From positions 3,224,001-3,288,000 of the forward strand of contig NZ_CP050451.1 of assembly GCF_014171595.1 (NCBI RefSeq): a stretch of 64,000 bases of DNA. Direction: 5' to 3'. A program made the position numbers and the translations under genes. Numbering within the stretch: position 1 is the first letter of the stretch; each line of letters starts with the position of its first letter. The notes under the pieces were generated by a model. That model saw nothing but the letters and a program-made list of their open reading frames with translations, had not been told where the DNA came from and did no database searches. The DNA is from Massilia sp. Se16.2.3 (GTDB taxonomy: Bacteria > Pseudomonadota > Gammaproteobacteria > Burkholderiales > Burkholderiaceae_D). Below are positions 9,109 through 17,420 of the stretch, piece after piece.

Positions 9109-9643
9109 TTAGATCCTGCCAAAAATGTCATTGAAGTTTTTCCTTAAATAGATCAGTGACTGTTCCTTAGCCGCGACCAATGTCTTGATCGTCTCCTTGC
9201 GGACCTTAGCGGTCTCTTCCATGAAATGCTCTACTTCGGTCGCTGATTCTCCGCGGCGCACCTTTGTCGGGTTTGCTTTGGCCCACGCCAGCACATAGCT
9301 GTCCTGCCAACTGCATGCCTTCGGATGGATCAAAAATGCTCTCGCAACGTTCGCTGGGTCAGCGGTCAGATCGCCATTCCAACGGCGCGCGATCGATTTG
9401 CCTACCGATTGCACTGCCACTTGTGCGAGCAATGCTGCGAGAGTGTGAAAGTGATGAGTATCGTGGTCTTTGGCCAGCTGGACCAGGACGGGTCACTTCG
9501 TCGGCGGCAACCCATGCTTCGACGAGCAAGTCCGAGGCAGCGCCGTTGCTGTCTTCATCGTCCACGCTGATCGCGTACAAGCGGGAATGACTCGAAAACT
9601 GCATCAAAGCGGTGCTGACCTGTTGCGTCAGGGAGGGACTCAT
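9109..9643 (-). pseudogene. vgrG 5' remnant joined to an unknown gene fragment
   Basis: From the ATG at 9643 the first 50 residues (SLTQQVSTALMQFSSHSRLY, then SDLLVEAWVAADEV) match the N-terminus of type VI secretion VgrG spike proteins of this family group. A full VgrG would continue for 600 residues or more. Here the frame breaks at the ggg run 9490-9492 (one extra base, or a recombination joint) and continues as VLVQLAKDHDTHHFHTLAAL through WNGDLTADPANVARAFLIHP and ETIKTLVAAKEQSLIYL to a stop at 9109. The second part has no family I recognise. The structure suggests deletion of most of a vgrG, leaving its start next to the tail of a downstream cargo gene. Confidence 0.6.
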
Positions 9644-9881
9644 AGTGGCCTGCACTATCCGGAAAAGAAGAGACGGTTGGGAATGATGCATGCGCCCCGC
9701 CGAAGTCCTTGCGCGAGCACAACTTGAACACTGTACGATCCCGCTCGTGCGTACTGTTGTGCCATATCAAGTCTTGAAGTAAAGCAGCGCCGAAGCGCAC
9801 GCATCGCTGTCGACCCCAAGCATGCGCCGCAGCAAGCGCCGCGGGCGTACAATCGGCCCGACCCTACTTGCCACTTCGTCA

Positions 9882-10643
9882 ATGAGAAAAGCACATGCCG
9901 GTAGCGCGCCGCTGATCGGTTGCGCGGGCTGGAATATCCCGAAAGAGGCCGCTGCCGCCTTTCCCGAAGCGGGCAGCCATCTGGAGCGTTATGCCGCCGT
10001 GTTCCCGGTGGTGGAAATCAATTCGTCCTTCTACAAGCCGCACCGGCCGCAGACCTATGCGCGCTGGGCCGAGAGCGTGCCGCGCGACTTTCGCTTCTCC
10101 GTGAAGGTGCCGCGCGCGATCACCCACGATGCGGCCCTGCGCGATATCGACGAGCCGCTGGCGCGTTTCGCCGGCGAGGTGGGCGAGCTGGGCGACAAGC
10201 TCGGCTGCCTGCTGGTCCAGCTGCCGCCCAAGCTCGGTTTCCACGACGAGAGCGCGCGCGAGTTCTTCGTGCGCCTGCAGGAGCGCTTTGCCTGCATGGT
10301 CGCCTGTGAAGGGCGCCACCCGAGCTGGTTCAGCGACAACGCCACCGAGTTGCTGCGCGAGCGCGGCGTTACCCGCGTGATCGCCGACCCGGCGGCCGGC
10401 CAGCCCGGCCCGCACGTGCCGACGACGAGCGACATCTACCTGCGCCTGCATGGCGGGCCGCGCATCTATTATTCGTCGTATCCGGACGACTACCTGGCCG
10501 CGCTGGTGCGCGACCTGCGCGTGCACGGCGCTGCCGGCCGCAAGGTCTGGTGCATCTTCGATAACACCGCGGCCGGCGCGGCCGTGCCGAACGCGCTCGC
10601 CGTGCTGGACGCGTGCCGGGACGCGGCGCCACAGGCCGTGTAA
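9882..10643 (+). CDS. DUF72 family protein (YecE-like TIM barrel)
   Basis: The protein starts near RKAHAGSAPLIGCAGWNIPK and shows the DUF72 pattern: GCAGW at the start of the barrel, VVEINSSFYKPHRPQTYARW, FRFSVKVPRAITHD, LLVQLPPKLGFH, a CEGRHPSW segment, and YLRLHGGPRIYYSSYPDDYL near the end. The fold is an AP-endonuclease-like TIM barrel, but the biochemical role of the family is unknown. The ATG at 9882 is preferred over 9822, because the extra residues are basic and unlike the family; neither start has a convincing ribosome binding site. Confidence 0.85.
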   Translation: MRKAHAGSAPLIGCAGWNIPKEAAAAFPEAGSHLERYAAVFPVVEINSSFYKPHRPQTYARWAESVPRDFRFSVKVPRAITHDAALRDIDEPLARFAGEVGELGDKLGCLLVQLPPKLGFHDESAREFFVRLQERFACMVACEGRHPSWFSDNATELLRERGVTRVIADPAAGQPGPHVPTTSDIYLRLHGGPRIYYSSYPDDYLAALVRDLRVHGAAGRKVWCIFDNTAAGAAVPNALAVLDACRDAAPQAV

Positions 10644-10653
10644 TACTGCCTCC

Positions 10654-11448
10654 ATGGACACGGCCCCGATGCAAGCCCCGTCCAGGGTGACGGCGACATT
10701 TCGTTTCTACGACGAACTGGGCAATTTCCTGCCACGGGAGCGCCGCGGACATGCATTCGCGGCGCCGTGCGCGCGTGCGGGGACGACCAAGCACATGATC
10801 GAGGCACTGGGCGTGCCGCATACCGAGGTTGCGCTGATCCTGGTCAACGGCGAGTCGAGCGGACTGGACCGGCTGCTTGCCGACGGCGACCAGGTGTCCG
10901 TGTATCCGCGGTTTTCCCGCTTCGACGTGGGGCCGGTCCAGCGTGTGCGGACGCCGCCTCCGGCGCCGCTGCGTTTCGTCGCCGACGCCCACCTTGGCGC
11001 GCTGGCGCGCCTCCTGCGCATGACCGGCTTCGACACCCTGTACGACAATGCCTACCAGGACGACACGATCGTCGCGATTGCAGCCGGATCAGGCCGGGTG
11101 ATACTGACGCGCGATCGCGAACTGCTCAAGCGCCGTGGCGTGCAGCACGGCTGCTACCTGCATGCAATCGCGCCCGACGAACAACTGCGGGAATTGTTCG
11201 CGCGCTTCGACCTGGCTGAAACCGCCCGCCCGTTCACGCTCTGCCTGCACTGCAACCTGCCGCTACGCGCGGTCGACAAGGCCAGCGTCCTCGATCGCCT
11301 GCCGGAATCGGTGCGCGCGCTGCACCACGAGTTCACGCTGTGCGACGCTTGCGGGCGGGTGTTCTGGAAGGGGTCGCACCACCGGCGCATGGCCGCGATG
11401 CTGGCCGGCCTCGCAGCCGACCCGCCGCCCGGGGGAGAGGGAGCATGA
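10654..11448 (+). CDS. Mut7-C RNase domain protein with N-terminal ubiquitin-like domain
   Basis: Residues about 11-90 form the Mut7-C ubiquitin-like domain (TATFRFYDELGNFLP, VNGESSGLDRLLADGDQVSV). Residues about 106-245 form the Mut7-C PIN-like nuclease domain, starting RFVADAHLGALARLLRMTGF with an acidic residue (D111), TRDRELL, and a zinc ribbon built from CLHC (C197, C200) and CDAC (C230, C233). Such proteins are predicted ribonucleases. The start at 10654 excludes an upstream region that is only a shadow of the DUF72 gene. It ends in an ATGA overlap with the next gene, so the two are translationally coupled. Confidence 0.85.
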   Translation: MDTAPMQAPSRVTATFRFYDELGNFLPRERRGHAFAAPCARAGTTKHMIEALGVPHTEVALILVNGESSGLDRLLADGDQVSVYPRFSRFDVGPVQRVRTPPPAPLRFVADAHLGALARLLRMTGFDTLYDNAYQDDTIVAIAAGSGRVILTRDRELLKRRGVQHGCYLHAIAPDEQLRELFARFDLAETARPFTLCLHCNLPLRAVDKASVLDRLPESVRALHHEFTLCDACGRVFWKGSHHRRMAAMLAGLAADPPPGGEGA

Positions 11449-11861
11449 GTGAGCTCGCGCCGAACCTGCCGTTTCCGATCCGCACCGAGTGTCCGCCCGG
11501 TGCCTGCGTGTGCGAGCGCGCGCGCCTGCTGGCCGATCCGGGCGGCGACTTCCGTCCGCTGGCAATCGACCGCAAGCAGGAGCAGAAGCTGCTGGCACGA
11601 ATCGAACGCATCGACAGTTATGCCGACCTGCAGCATGTGCAGGACTTGATCCGCAAGAACGTCGGGGCCGAACTGCGCATCGCACCGGGGCCGAACGAAG
11701 TGCGGTCGATGCGCGGCATCATCATCGTTCTCGAAGAGAAGCCCGGGCTATGCAAGAAAGTGCGCCAGTCGGTGGCGGCCGCAGTGCGCAAGCGCCTCCA
11801 GGAAAAGCCGGAAATTGCCTACGCCATCCTCGATGCGGGCACGCTGTTCGGCGGCACCTAG
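11445..11861 (+). CDS. Conserved hypothetical protein with CPPGACVC motif
   Basis: The 138-residue protein starts in an ATGA overlap with the Mut7-C nuclease gene. It has a Cys-rich motif ECPPGACVCERARLL near residues 15-28, followed by a mostly helical region and a basic segment (VRKRLQEKPE). The motif could hold a metal, but no family is recognised. It is probably cytoplasmic, as no signal peptide or membrane segment is visible. Coupling to the nuclease suggests a shared role. Confidence 0.7.
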   Translation: MSELAPNLPFPIRTECPPGACVCERARLLADPGGDFRPLAIDRKQEQKLLARIERIDSYADLQHVQDLIRKNVGAELRIAPGPNEVRSMRGIIIVLEEKPGLCKKVRQSVAAAVRKRLQEKPEIAYAILDAGTLFGGT

Positions 11862-12874
11862 CGAACCGCGTCCGGCCGACGCTTCGCGCGGCGTGCGACC
11901 ATCGCCACCATGGCGACAGCCATCAGCCAGGCGGTGGTGGGTTCCGGCAGGTCCGTCCCCGGCGGCGGGTCGAGCGGCGGATTCGACGGCGGGCCTGGCC
12001 GGCCGGGATCGGGAACCGGCACGAACGGGCTTGGCTCGGGGAGCGGCGGCTCGCCCTTGTCCAGCGCCGGGGGCGGCATGAAGGCCACGGGCGGCTCGAC
12101 CGTGACTGCCCCGGATAGCGGCGGCGCGCTGACCGAGGCCAGCAACTGGATGTCCGGCGGGTAACCGTGGATCGGCGGCGGCGCCGGGCGGTCGAAGCCG
12201 CCTGCAGGCGGCAGTGACAGGCGTGGCGCCGGCCTGCCGACGACACGGGCCGGAACGGGCTTTGGCGTCGGCGTGCGGACACGGGCAATGAGGCCGGCTT
12301 CCCGGGCGGCCCCTTCGAAGACCGGGACGTCGAGCGACTCGGGCTTGGGTGCATCCGGCTCGACCGGCAGGCGCGGAACGGCCGAGATGCGGTTCGCGCA
12401 GCGCGCGCGCATCTCGCTACGGCCATCGCTGAGAAGCATTTCGCCCGGCCGCAGCATGACCTTCCTGGCCGTCCAGTACACCTGGTCGCCTTTTCGATAG
12501 GAGACATAGACGGCGCGCGCGGCCGAGACCGTCACCGGCTGCGCGCGTCCCGTGTCGAAGCCCGCATAGTGCAGCGCAACGACCTTGTCGCTCCGGACGA
12601 TTTCCGCAAGTTCGGCCGCATCCGCCACGCCGCCGGGTACGACCGAGTAGCGATACACGGGCCGCCTGGCCGCTGGGGTGCCGGCGGGAGCTACCGGCGT
12701 CTCCACGGCCGGGCCTGCGCCGATACTCACCATCGACAACTGCGGCACCTGCGCGGGCATCAGGCCAAACGCGAGGGCACAGCAGGCGGCGCACGCGGAC
12801 ACGAGCTTCATGACGCGCTGCCGCAGCTGGAGTCGTTGCATGTTGCGTCGAACTGATGGGTAGCTGCGGTCCAT
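11858..12874 (-). CDS. Pro-rich secreted protein with PEP-CTERM-like C-terminus
   Basis: The N-terminus contains a signal peptide beginning around MKLVSACAACCALAFGLMP (residue 22), so the true start may be 12811 rather than 12874. A structured part follows (YRYSVVPGGVADAAELAEIV, VYVSYRKGDQVYW), then about 130 residues very rich in Pro. The C-terminus LPEPTTAWLMAVAMVAMVAR followed by RAKRRP has the Pro-Glu-Pro, hydrophobic helix and basic tail of an exosortase sorting signal. It is convergent with the gene ending at 11861 and overlaps it by four bases. The role is unknown, but an envelope or matrix protein is likely. Confidence 0.75.
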   Translation of the reverse strand: MDRSYPSVRRNMQRLQLRQRVMKLVSACAACCALAFGLMPAQVPQLSMVSIGAGPAVETPVAPAGTPAARRPVYRYSVVPGGVADAAELAEIVRSDKVVALHYAGFDTGRAQPVTVSAARAVYVSYRKGDQVYWTARKVMLRPGEMLLSDGRSEMRARCANRISAVPRLPVEPDAPKPESLDVPVFEGAAREAGLIARVRTPTPKPVPARVVGRPAPRLSLPPAGGFDRPAPPPIHGYPPDIQLLASVSAPPLSGAVTVEPPVAFMPPPALDKGEPPLPEPSPFVPVPDPGRPGPPSNPPLDPPPGTDLPEPTTAWLMAVAMVAMVARRAKRRPDAVR

Positions 12875-13234
12875 GTATGCCTTTGGGTAAGATATGTCCC
12901 ACAGGGTAGAGGAGGCACAAAGGGGAAGCTATTTTTTGAGCGGCAATTTCGTCAAATTTTGCGATAACGCAAACGATCCGTTGGGCATCTGCGACGTAAT
13001 TCTTTGAGGAAATTGAGTCCTGGAAAAACCCGGTGTATGTTGTGCAAGGGCTTTGAAAGGTGAGGAAGCGCGGTCATTCCAGCTTGTGGCGGCGCGACAC
13101 TGCCCCTACGCTTTTCGACGCCAGGGGGCCGGGCATCGCCGCGCGGCGAGCCGTTCGGCGCACGGCCTGCAGGCTCATTTGTGCGCGCGAGCGCGTGCAA
13201 CCTGCAGCCAGGCATAGCCGGCGAAGGAGAAAAA

Positions 13235-13579
13235 ATGAAGCGCTGGCGGACCGTTTTCACCGTGACCATACTCGCGGCCATGGCAACGCTGGCCAGCAGT
13301 TCCGTCGGGGCGGTAGTGCTCGCTATCTATCCCGACATCATGGGATGCGAAGCCGGCTGCCCGACCGTCGCTGGCGGCTGGCCGGCGCCTTACCTGATCG
13401 ACTATCCCGCCATCTCGCCGGTCGGCTCGGTCGCCCTGACCGAAGCGCTGCTGGGCGACGACAAGATCTGGCCGCGCGAGCTGGCCCTGAGCTTCGCTTT
13501 CTGGCTGGCCGCCAGCGCGGTGGCGCTATGGATAGGCAGGCGTCTCGCCGCCGCGTCGAGATCCGCACCAGGGAGCTGA
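13235..13579 (+). CDS. Small two-helix membrane protein, unknown function
   Basis: The ATG at 13235 follows a good ribosome binding site (gaaggaga). The 114-residue product starts MKRWRTVFTVTILAAMATLA (signal or anchor helix), has a middle part with CEAGC, and ends with a second hydrophobic helix (LALSFAFWLAASAVALWIG) before a short basic tail. No family is recognised. The 360 bases upstream hold an inverted repeat, ttgcg ataa cgcaa (near 12958), but no gene. Confidence 0.6.
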   Translation: MKRWRTVFTVTILAAMATLASSSVGAVVLAIYPDIMGCEAGCPTVAGGWPAPYLIDYPAISPVGSVALTEALLGDDKIWPRELALSFAFWLAASAVALWIGRRLAAASRSAPGS

Positions 13580-13682
13580 GGGCGCCCGGTGGTTGCCCTT
13601 TCATCCTGACAAGGGTTTTCAGCACGATCCCGACAAGAAGGCAGCCCGCCATCGCCAGCGACCAGGCGCCGTGCAGCGTGTT

Positions 13683-13919
13683 CTATCCGATCGACACCCC
13701 GCGTGCCATCTCTTCCTTGCCGATCTTCCCGACGCGGCTCGGTAGGACAGGACGCAGCAGGCCCTGGACGCCGAGCAGGAGCAGCCCGCAGCCGATCACC
13801 GATTCGCCCACCAGGTCGCCCTGCAGGCCGCCCACAGACTCATCGCACCAGGCCCGCCGCCGAAGAGGAGCCAGAAAACGCGAGAGACGGGGTAGCGCGA
13901 GCGTTTCGATGTGCTCATG
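13683..13919 (-). CDS. Small membrane protein (probable frameshift near 13835)
   Basis: From the ATG at 13919 the first frame reads MSTSKRSRYPVSRVFWLLFG with a hydrophobic start. Another frame continues as GGLQGDLVGESVIGCGLLLL, then GVQGLLRPVLPSRVGKIGKE to a stop at 13683, which forms a second membrane helix. One missing base in the cacagactc region joins them into a 78-residue two-helix protein. No family is recognised and confidence that it is a gene is moderate. Confidence 0.4.
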   Translation of the reverse strand, partial: HEHIETLALPRLSRFLAPLRRRAWCDESVGGLQGDLVGESVIGCGLLLLGVQGLLRPVLPSRVGKIGKEEMARGVSIG

Positions 13920-13996
13920 GCAAGGATGAACTGCTTGAGCCGGCGATGATCGTGTGCATACCCGCGTGGCGGGGGCGCAGCCGGCGGAGGCGAACG

Positions 13997-14023
13997 AAAA
14001 AAAGGCCGCACATGGATGCGGCC
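13997..14023 (-). terminator. Rho-independent terminator
   Basis: On the minus strand the hairpin ggccgca tccatg tgcggcc is followed by seven T residues. It lies about 27 bases after the stop of the lipoprotein gene ending at 14050. Confidence 0.85.
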
Positions 14024-14049
14024 TCCCTGCTTGCCTGCGCGCGCGCGGC

Positions 14050-14430
14050 TCAACGGCGGCGGAAATGCCCGCGATGACGGTGACCACCCCAGCTGCGGCC
14101 GAAACTCAGGCCCAGCCCGATCGACACCGGCGGGTACCAATACGGTTCGTAGACCGGCGCGGGATAGACTGGCTGAGGCACATATACCGGCACGCCGACG
14201 ACCGGCGCCGGTGCCGGGTTGACGAAGACATTCGAGCTGGTGACGACGCCGGCATCGCCGGCACGCGCACCGGTACCGAGCGGCACGGGCGTCACGGACA
14301 CGACCTGCCAGCCGTTCGGATCGGCGGCCTGGGCGTAGCCGCGGGTGCCGTAGTTGGCGGGACCGGGCCAGGGGCGGCGCAGCCTGCGAGGGTGGCAAGT
14401 GCGCCCATAATAACGAGTAGTTTTTTTCAT
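14050..14430 (-). CDS. Probable lipoprotein, frame disturbed at its 5' end
   Basis: As read, the product begins MKKTTRYYGRTCHPRRL and has no export signal. Dropping one base from the A7 run just after the ATG instead gives MKKLLVIMGALATLAGC, an excellent lipoprotein signal peptide with lipobox LAGC. The original frame must resume by about codon 25, where NYGTRGYAQAADPNGW begins, so a second compensating indel lies in the ggcccggtcccgcc segment. The mature part is rich in Pro, Tyr and Val (VGVPVYVPQPVYPAPVYEPY) and ends with a Gly/His/Arg-rich tail. The function is unknown; an outer-membrane location is likely if the lipobox is real. Confidence 0.65.
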   Translation of the reverse strand: MKKTTRYYGRTCHPRRLRRPWPGPANYGTRGYAQAADPNGWQVVSVTPVPLGTGARAGDAGVVTSSNVFVNPAPAPVVGVPVYVPQPVYPAPVYEPYWYPPVSIGLGLSFGRSWGGHRHRGHFRRR

Positions 14431-14598
14431 GACGGTCCTCCTGATCCCGCCATGATAGTTTTTCCGTGTCCATGCGACGCCTGCAATTACAGCTTGTTAC
14501 ACCTGCGCTCGCGCCCGTGCATTCGCAGGCCGCGACAGTCGGCGTTCGGCGGCGCAGGGCACCAGACCCCGCACCGTCCCACGGTGGCAAGGGTGCCC

Positions 14599-15904
14599 TC
14601 AGAAGGCTTGTTCGCCGGCGACAAGGCCGCTTGCGACGAAGGGGGCCAGCGGCACCGCGTTGGCGATCGCCAGGTAGCCGGCATCGTTCGGATGCAGGTG
14701 GTCGCCGCTGTCGTAGGCGGCCAGGAGCCGCGTACGCCGTGCCGGATCGCGCAATGCCGCTTCCGTATCGAGCAGCGCGTCGAATTCGCCGCTCGCGCGC
14801 ATCCAGTCGTTCACGCTGCGCCGTACCGCCTCGCGCGCGGCCGTGTAATAGACGAAACCCTCGAAGGGCGGCAGGGTAGCGCCGATGATGGCAACGCCGC
14901 GTGCGTGCGCGCGCGCAATCAGTTGGCGGTAGCCGGCGATGAGCTCGCTCGCCGGGATCGGGTTGGACCCGGAGCTGTAGCAAATGTCGTTGATGCCGAT
15001 GAGGGTGACGAGATAGCGTACGCCGCTCGTCGCGAGGACGTCGCGGTCGAAGCGCTCGAGCGCGGCGCGGCCTGCGAGCAAGGCTGTGGGGTAGTCCTTC
15101 AGCATCGAGTTGCCGCTGATTCCACGGTTGACGACGCCGATGCGTCCTGCCGACCCGAGCGAGGCCTGCAGGCGCCGGGCGAGGTAGTCCGGCCAGCGCC
15201 GGTTCGTGTTGGCGGGGCTGCCCTGGCCGTCGACCAGCGAGTCGCCCGGGGCGACCAAGCACGGCAGGCTTCCCTCGACATCGACCTCGGTGAGGAAGGG
15301 CCAGGAGGCCAGCGTCCGTGCCACCGGCATGGTGGCGGTCGTGCTGTAGTCGCCGCCGGGCGAGAGATAGTTGCTCTGGAGCGCAACGTTGTGCAGCGTC
15401 GTGCCTGGCGCGCTGCCGGGCAGGTAGAGGCTGACGGCGAGGTCGGCCTGGGCGGGCACGGCAAGGTCGACGGGATCGGACATGGCCGGCGTACCGGCCG
15501 GAATGGTGATTGCCGCCGCGCCACCGAAGCGCAGTTCGCGCAGGCTGCCCGCGTTCACCGAGGCCCCGCTTGCGCGCAGGCCGATGCTGGCGCGGCCGAT
15601 GCGCAGGGCCGTACTGCCCATTTCGTTCGAAACGCGGATGCGGACCCGCGCGCCACCGATGCTGGCGCGCACGACCAGCCTGAGCGTCGACCCCGAGAAG
15701 TTCTGGACGCTGGCCGCGGGGGAGGGCCGGCCGGTGCCGTGCCCCGGTGGCGCACCAGCCTGCGCCGCTTGCGAGCTGGGCGCGTGCGGACAAGGCCGGG
15801 GTCGCCAGGGTCAGCGCCGGGGCAGGCCCTGCACGCAGGACGCCACGGCGGGCCGGCGATGGGAGAACGGATGACGCGTGAAGACAAGGCAGCTGCTTGA
15901 CCAT
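14599..15904 (-). CDS. Secreted SGNH/GDSL-type hydrolase (frameshift near 15800)
   Basis: The catalytic domain shows the SGNH blocks: GDSLVDG (nucleophile Ser), NRGISGNS, GINDI with its Asn, and DHLHPND with the Asp-His pair. An N-terminal beta domain precedes it (RVRIRVSNEMG, ASIGLRASG). The longest single frame (from 15672) lacks a start signal. Going back, the same frame reads SPAASVQNFSGSTLRLVV, and a frame change near 15800 joins it to the ATG at 15904, whose product has a basic start and hydrophobic stretch ending LTLATPALSA, a plausible signal peptide behind an aggaa ribosome binding site. The likely substrate is an ester or acetylated glycan outside the cytoplasm; the exact one is unknown. 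The region 15905-16161 shows no gene. Confidence 0.8.
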
Positions 15905-16161
15905 GGCGGAGTTCCTCTCTCGGTGAGCGTCGTCAACGATGGGTTGACGTGACCAATCTAAAGCGCCGCCGCCATGGTGCTCAAGAGCCGCACTGTCATG
16001 CATTTGCGCTGGCGCAGACGGTGACGATATTTCGCTTGACCTTGAGAAATTGCTCAGTGCTGGCAGGCCGGCCGCCTCGCCGCGGGGCCAGGGCGGGGCG
16101 CCAATCCGCGGGCTCCAGGCGCGCGCATCGAGCAGGGAGGGCATCGCGTCGCCAAACGAGA

Positions 16162-16195
16162 CCGGTCCCGCCGCGATAGCTCGCGCCGGGACCGG
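16162..16195 (-). terminator. Candidate terminator after the PEP-CTERM gene
   Basis: A nine-base inverted repeat (ccggtcccg / cgggaccgg) with a 16-base spacer lies about 80 bases beyond the stop at 16277. The following bases on the minus strand are only partly T-rich, so strength is uncertain. Confidence 0.45.
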
Positions 16196-16276
16196 AAAGG
16201 GTGGTGCTGGACCGCCGCCGGGGCCGAAGGCCGCGTGCGCTAGCCGCCCGGTGTGTGGCGGCGGCCCGGTGCGCGT

Positions 16277-17038
16277 TTATTTGCGCAGGTTGCGGCGGCG
16301 CAGGGCGCCGACACCCAGCATACCGGCGCCGAGCAGGGCCAGCGAACCCGGTTCAGGTACTTCGCCGCCCGGGTTGCCCGAACCGCCCCGTTCGAAGGCG
16401 CCCACGTACAGGGTTTCCGGCGTGGCGCCGGTGCTGCCGTTCAGGAACTGGATACCCCCGCCGACGATGCATTGCGACAGGGTCGGGCAGAAAGCCAGCG
16501 CCGCGGCGGCCTGGGCATCGTCCAGCACGAAGCGGTGCGTGCCCGACTGGCCGATGCCGCCCGTATCGCTCAGCACCATGTCGAGTCCGACGTAAGCGAA
16601 GGTTTCGATCGTATTGCTCACGGTGCTGTACAGGCTGAGGTAGAGGTCGGTCAGGGTAGCGTCATTGCCGGGCCCTCCTTCGCTGATGTTGACCACGAAG
16701 CCGAGCTCGGCGGCGCTGGTGATGCCGTCGATATCGGTGAGCAGATAGGTGTTGTTGCCGGCGTTGCCCGCGGTGTTGTCGCCCCCCTCCAGGCCCATCT
16801 GGCAGGTCGTCGTCGGCGTTGCAGGATTGCCGCCGAAGGTATGGGTGACGCAACCGGACTCGGTGCCGTTCCGTCGGCGGCCGTTGCCGTTGTCCTGGAC
16901 GGTGACGACCGTCGAGACATTGCCCAGGCCGGTACCCGTGTTCTGGGTTCCATTGACGTAGACGAGATTGGCGAATGCAGGTGAAGCACCAGTCAGGACT
17001 GCCGCGCCGAGCGCGAGTTTCAGGATGGTTCGTTTCAT
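16277..17038 (-). CDS. PEP-CTERM sorting domain protein
   Basis: The product has a signal peptide (MKRTILKLALGAAVLTGASP, cut near AFA), a mature region rich in Gly, Thr and Asn with few charged residues, two pairs of Cys, and a classical exosortase signal VPEPGSLALLGAGMLGVGAL followed by RRR. Exosortase would cut at the PEP motif and the protein would reach the cell surface or matrix. The body has no recognised enzymatic domain. It has a sigma-54 type promoter about 60 bases upstream. No exosortase gene is in the window. Confidence 0.88.
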   Translation of the reverse strand: MKRTILKLALGAAVLTGASPAFANLVYVNGTQNTGTGLGNVSTVVTVQDNGNGRRRNGTESGCVTHTFGGNPATPTTTCQMGLEGGDNTAGNAGNNTYLLTDIDGITSAAELGFVVNISEGGPGNDATLTDLYLSLYSTVSNTIETFAYVGLDMVLSDTGGIGQSGTHRFVLDDAQAAAALAFCPTLSQCIVGGGIQFLNGSTGATPETLYVGAFERGGSGNPGGEVPEPGSLALLGAGMLGVGALRRRNLRK

Positions 17039-17099
17039 CGCTAGCTCCCTTGTTGAACTTTCGTTCTTATGCGCCTTGGGTTAAGGCGTGACCGAGTTC

Positions 17100-17116
17100 A
17101 AGCAAGTAACAAGCCA
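17100..17116 (-). promoter_or_regulatory. Sigma-54 type promoter of the PEP-CTERM gene
   Basis: Minus strand tggcttgttacttgctt matches the -24/-12 pattern TGGCAC-N5-TTGCW with two differences in the -24 box. A tggtaaacaagc element at 17149-17160 upstream recurs before the tandem PepA gene at 21.8 kb and may be an activator site. Confidence 0.6.
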
Positions 17117-17351
17117 GTGTCAATACATTGAGGGATATCAGCTACTTATGGTAAACAAGCAGGCGCCCTCGGCTGGAGGTGTAAAGTTTCTCGACTGCGT
17201 GGAAGATGCCAGAAGATAGCGTATGGATGAGCGCATGTTCTCATCAGTTAGGTGCGGATCTCGGCAGTCCTTGCCATCCGCCAGCGCCCGGCACGGAAGA
17301 CGCGTGACGGCAGCCGCATCCAGGATGACCAATAGTGGCTGCCCATGAAAA

Positions 17352-17381
17352 GGCGCCAGCTGCTCAAGGCAAGCTGGCGCC
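17352..17381 (-). terminator. Rho-independent terminator of the protease gene
   Basis: On the minus strand ggcgccagct and agctggcgcc form a ten-base stem followed by tttt, about 40 bases after the protease stop codon. Confidence 0.85.
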
Positions 17382-17420
17382 CAGGCCGGCCGCGCAGGCG
17401 GTCGGCAGCCCGATACGGGA

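Noticed and set aside
13058..13929. 289-codon plus-strand frame over the small membrane gene
   Set aside because: It covers the better supported gene at 13235 in another frame and is Arg-rich without domain features.
13796..16144. Open frame of 782 codons on the minus strand
   Set aside because: It joins out-of-frame readings of several small genes and of the SGNH hydrolase. Only its parts near 13919 and 15904 are used as gene starts.
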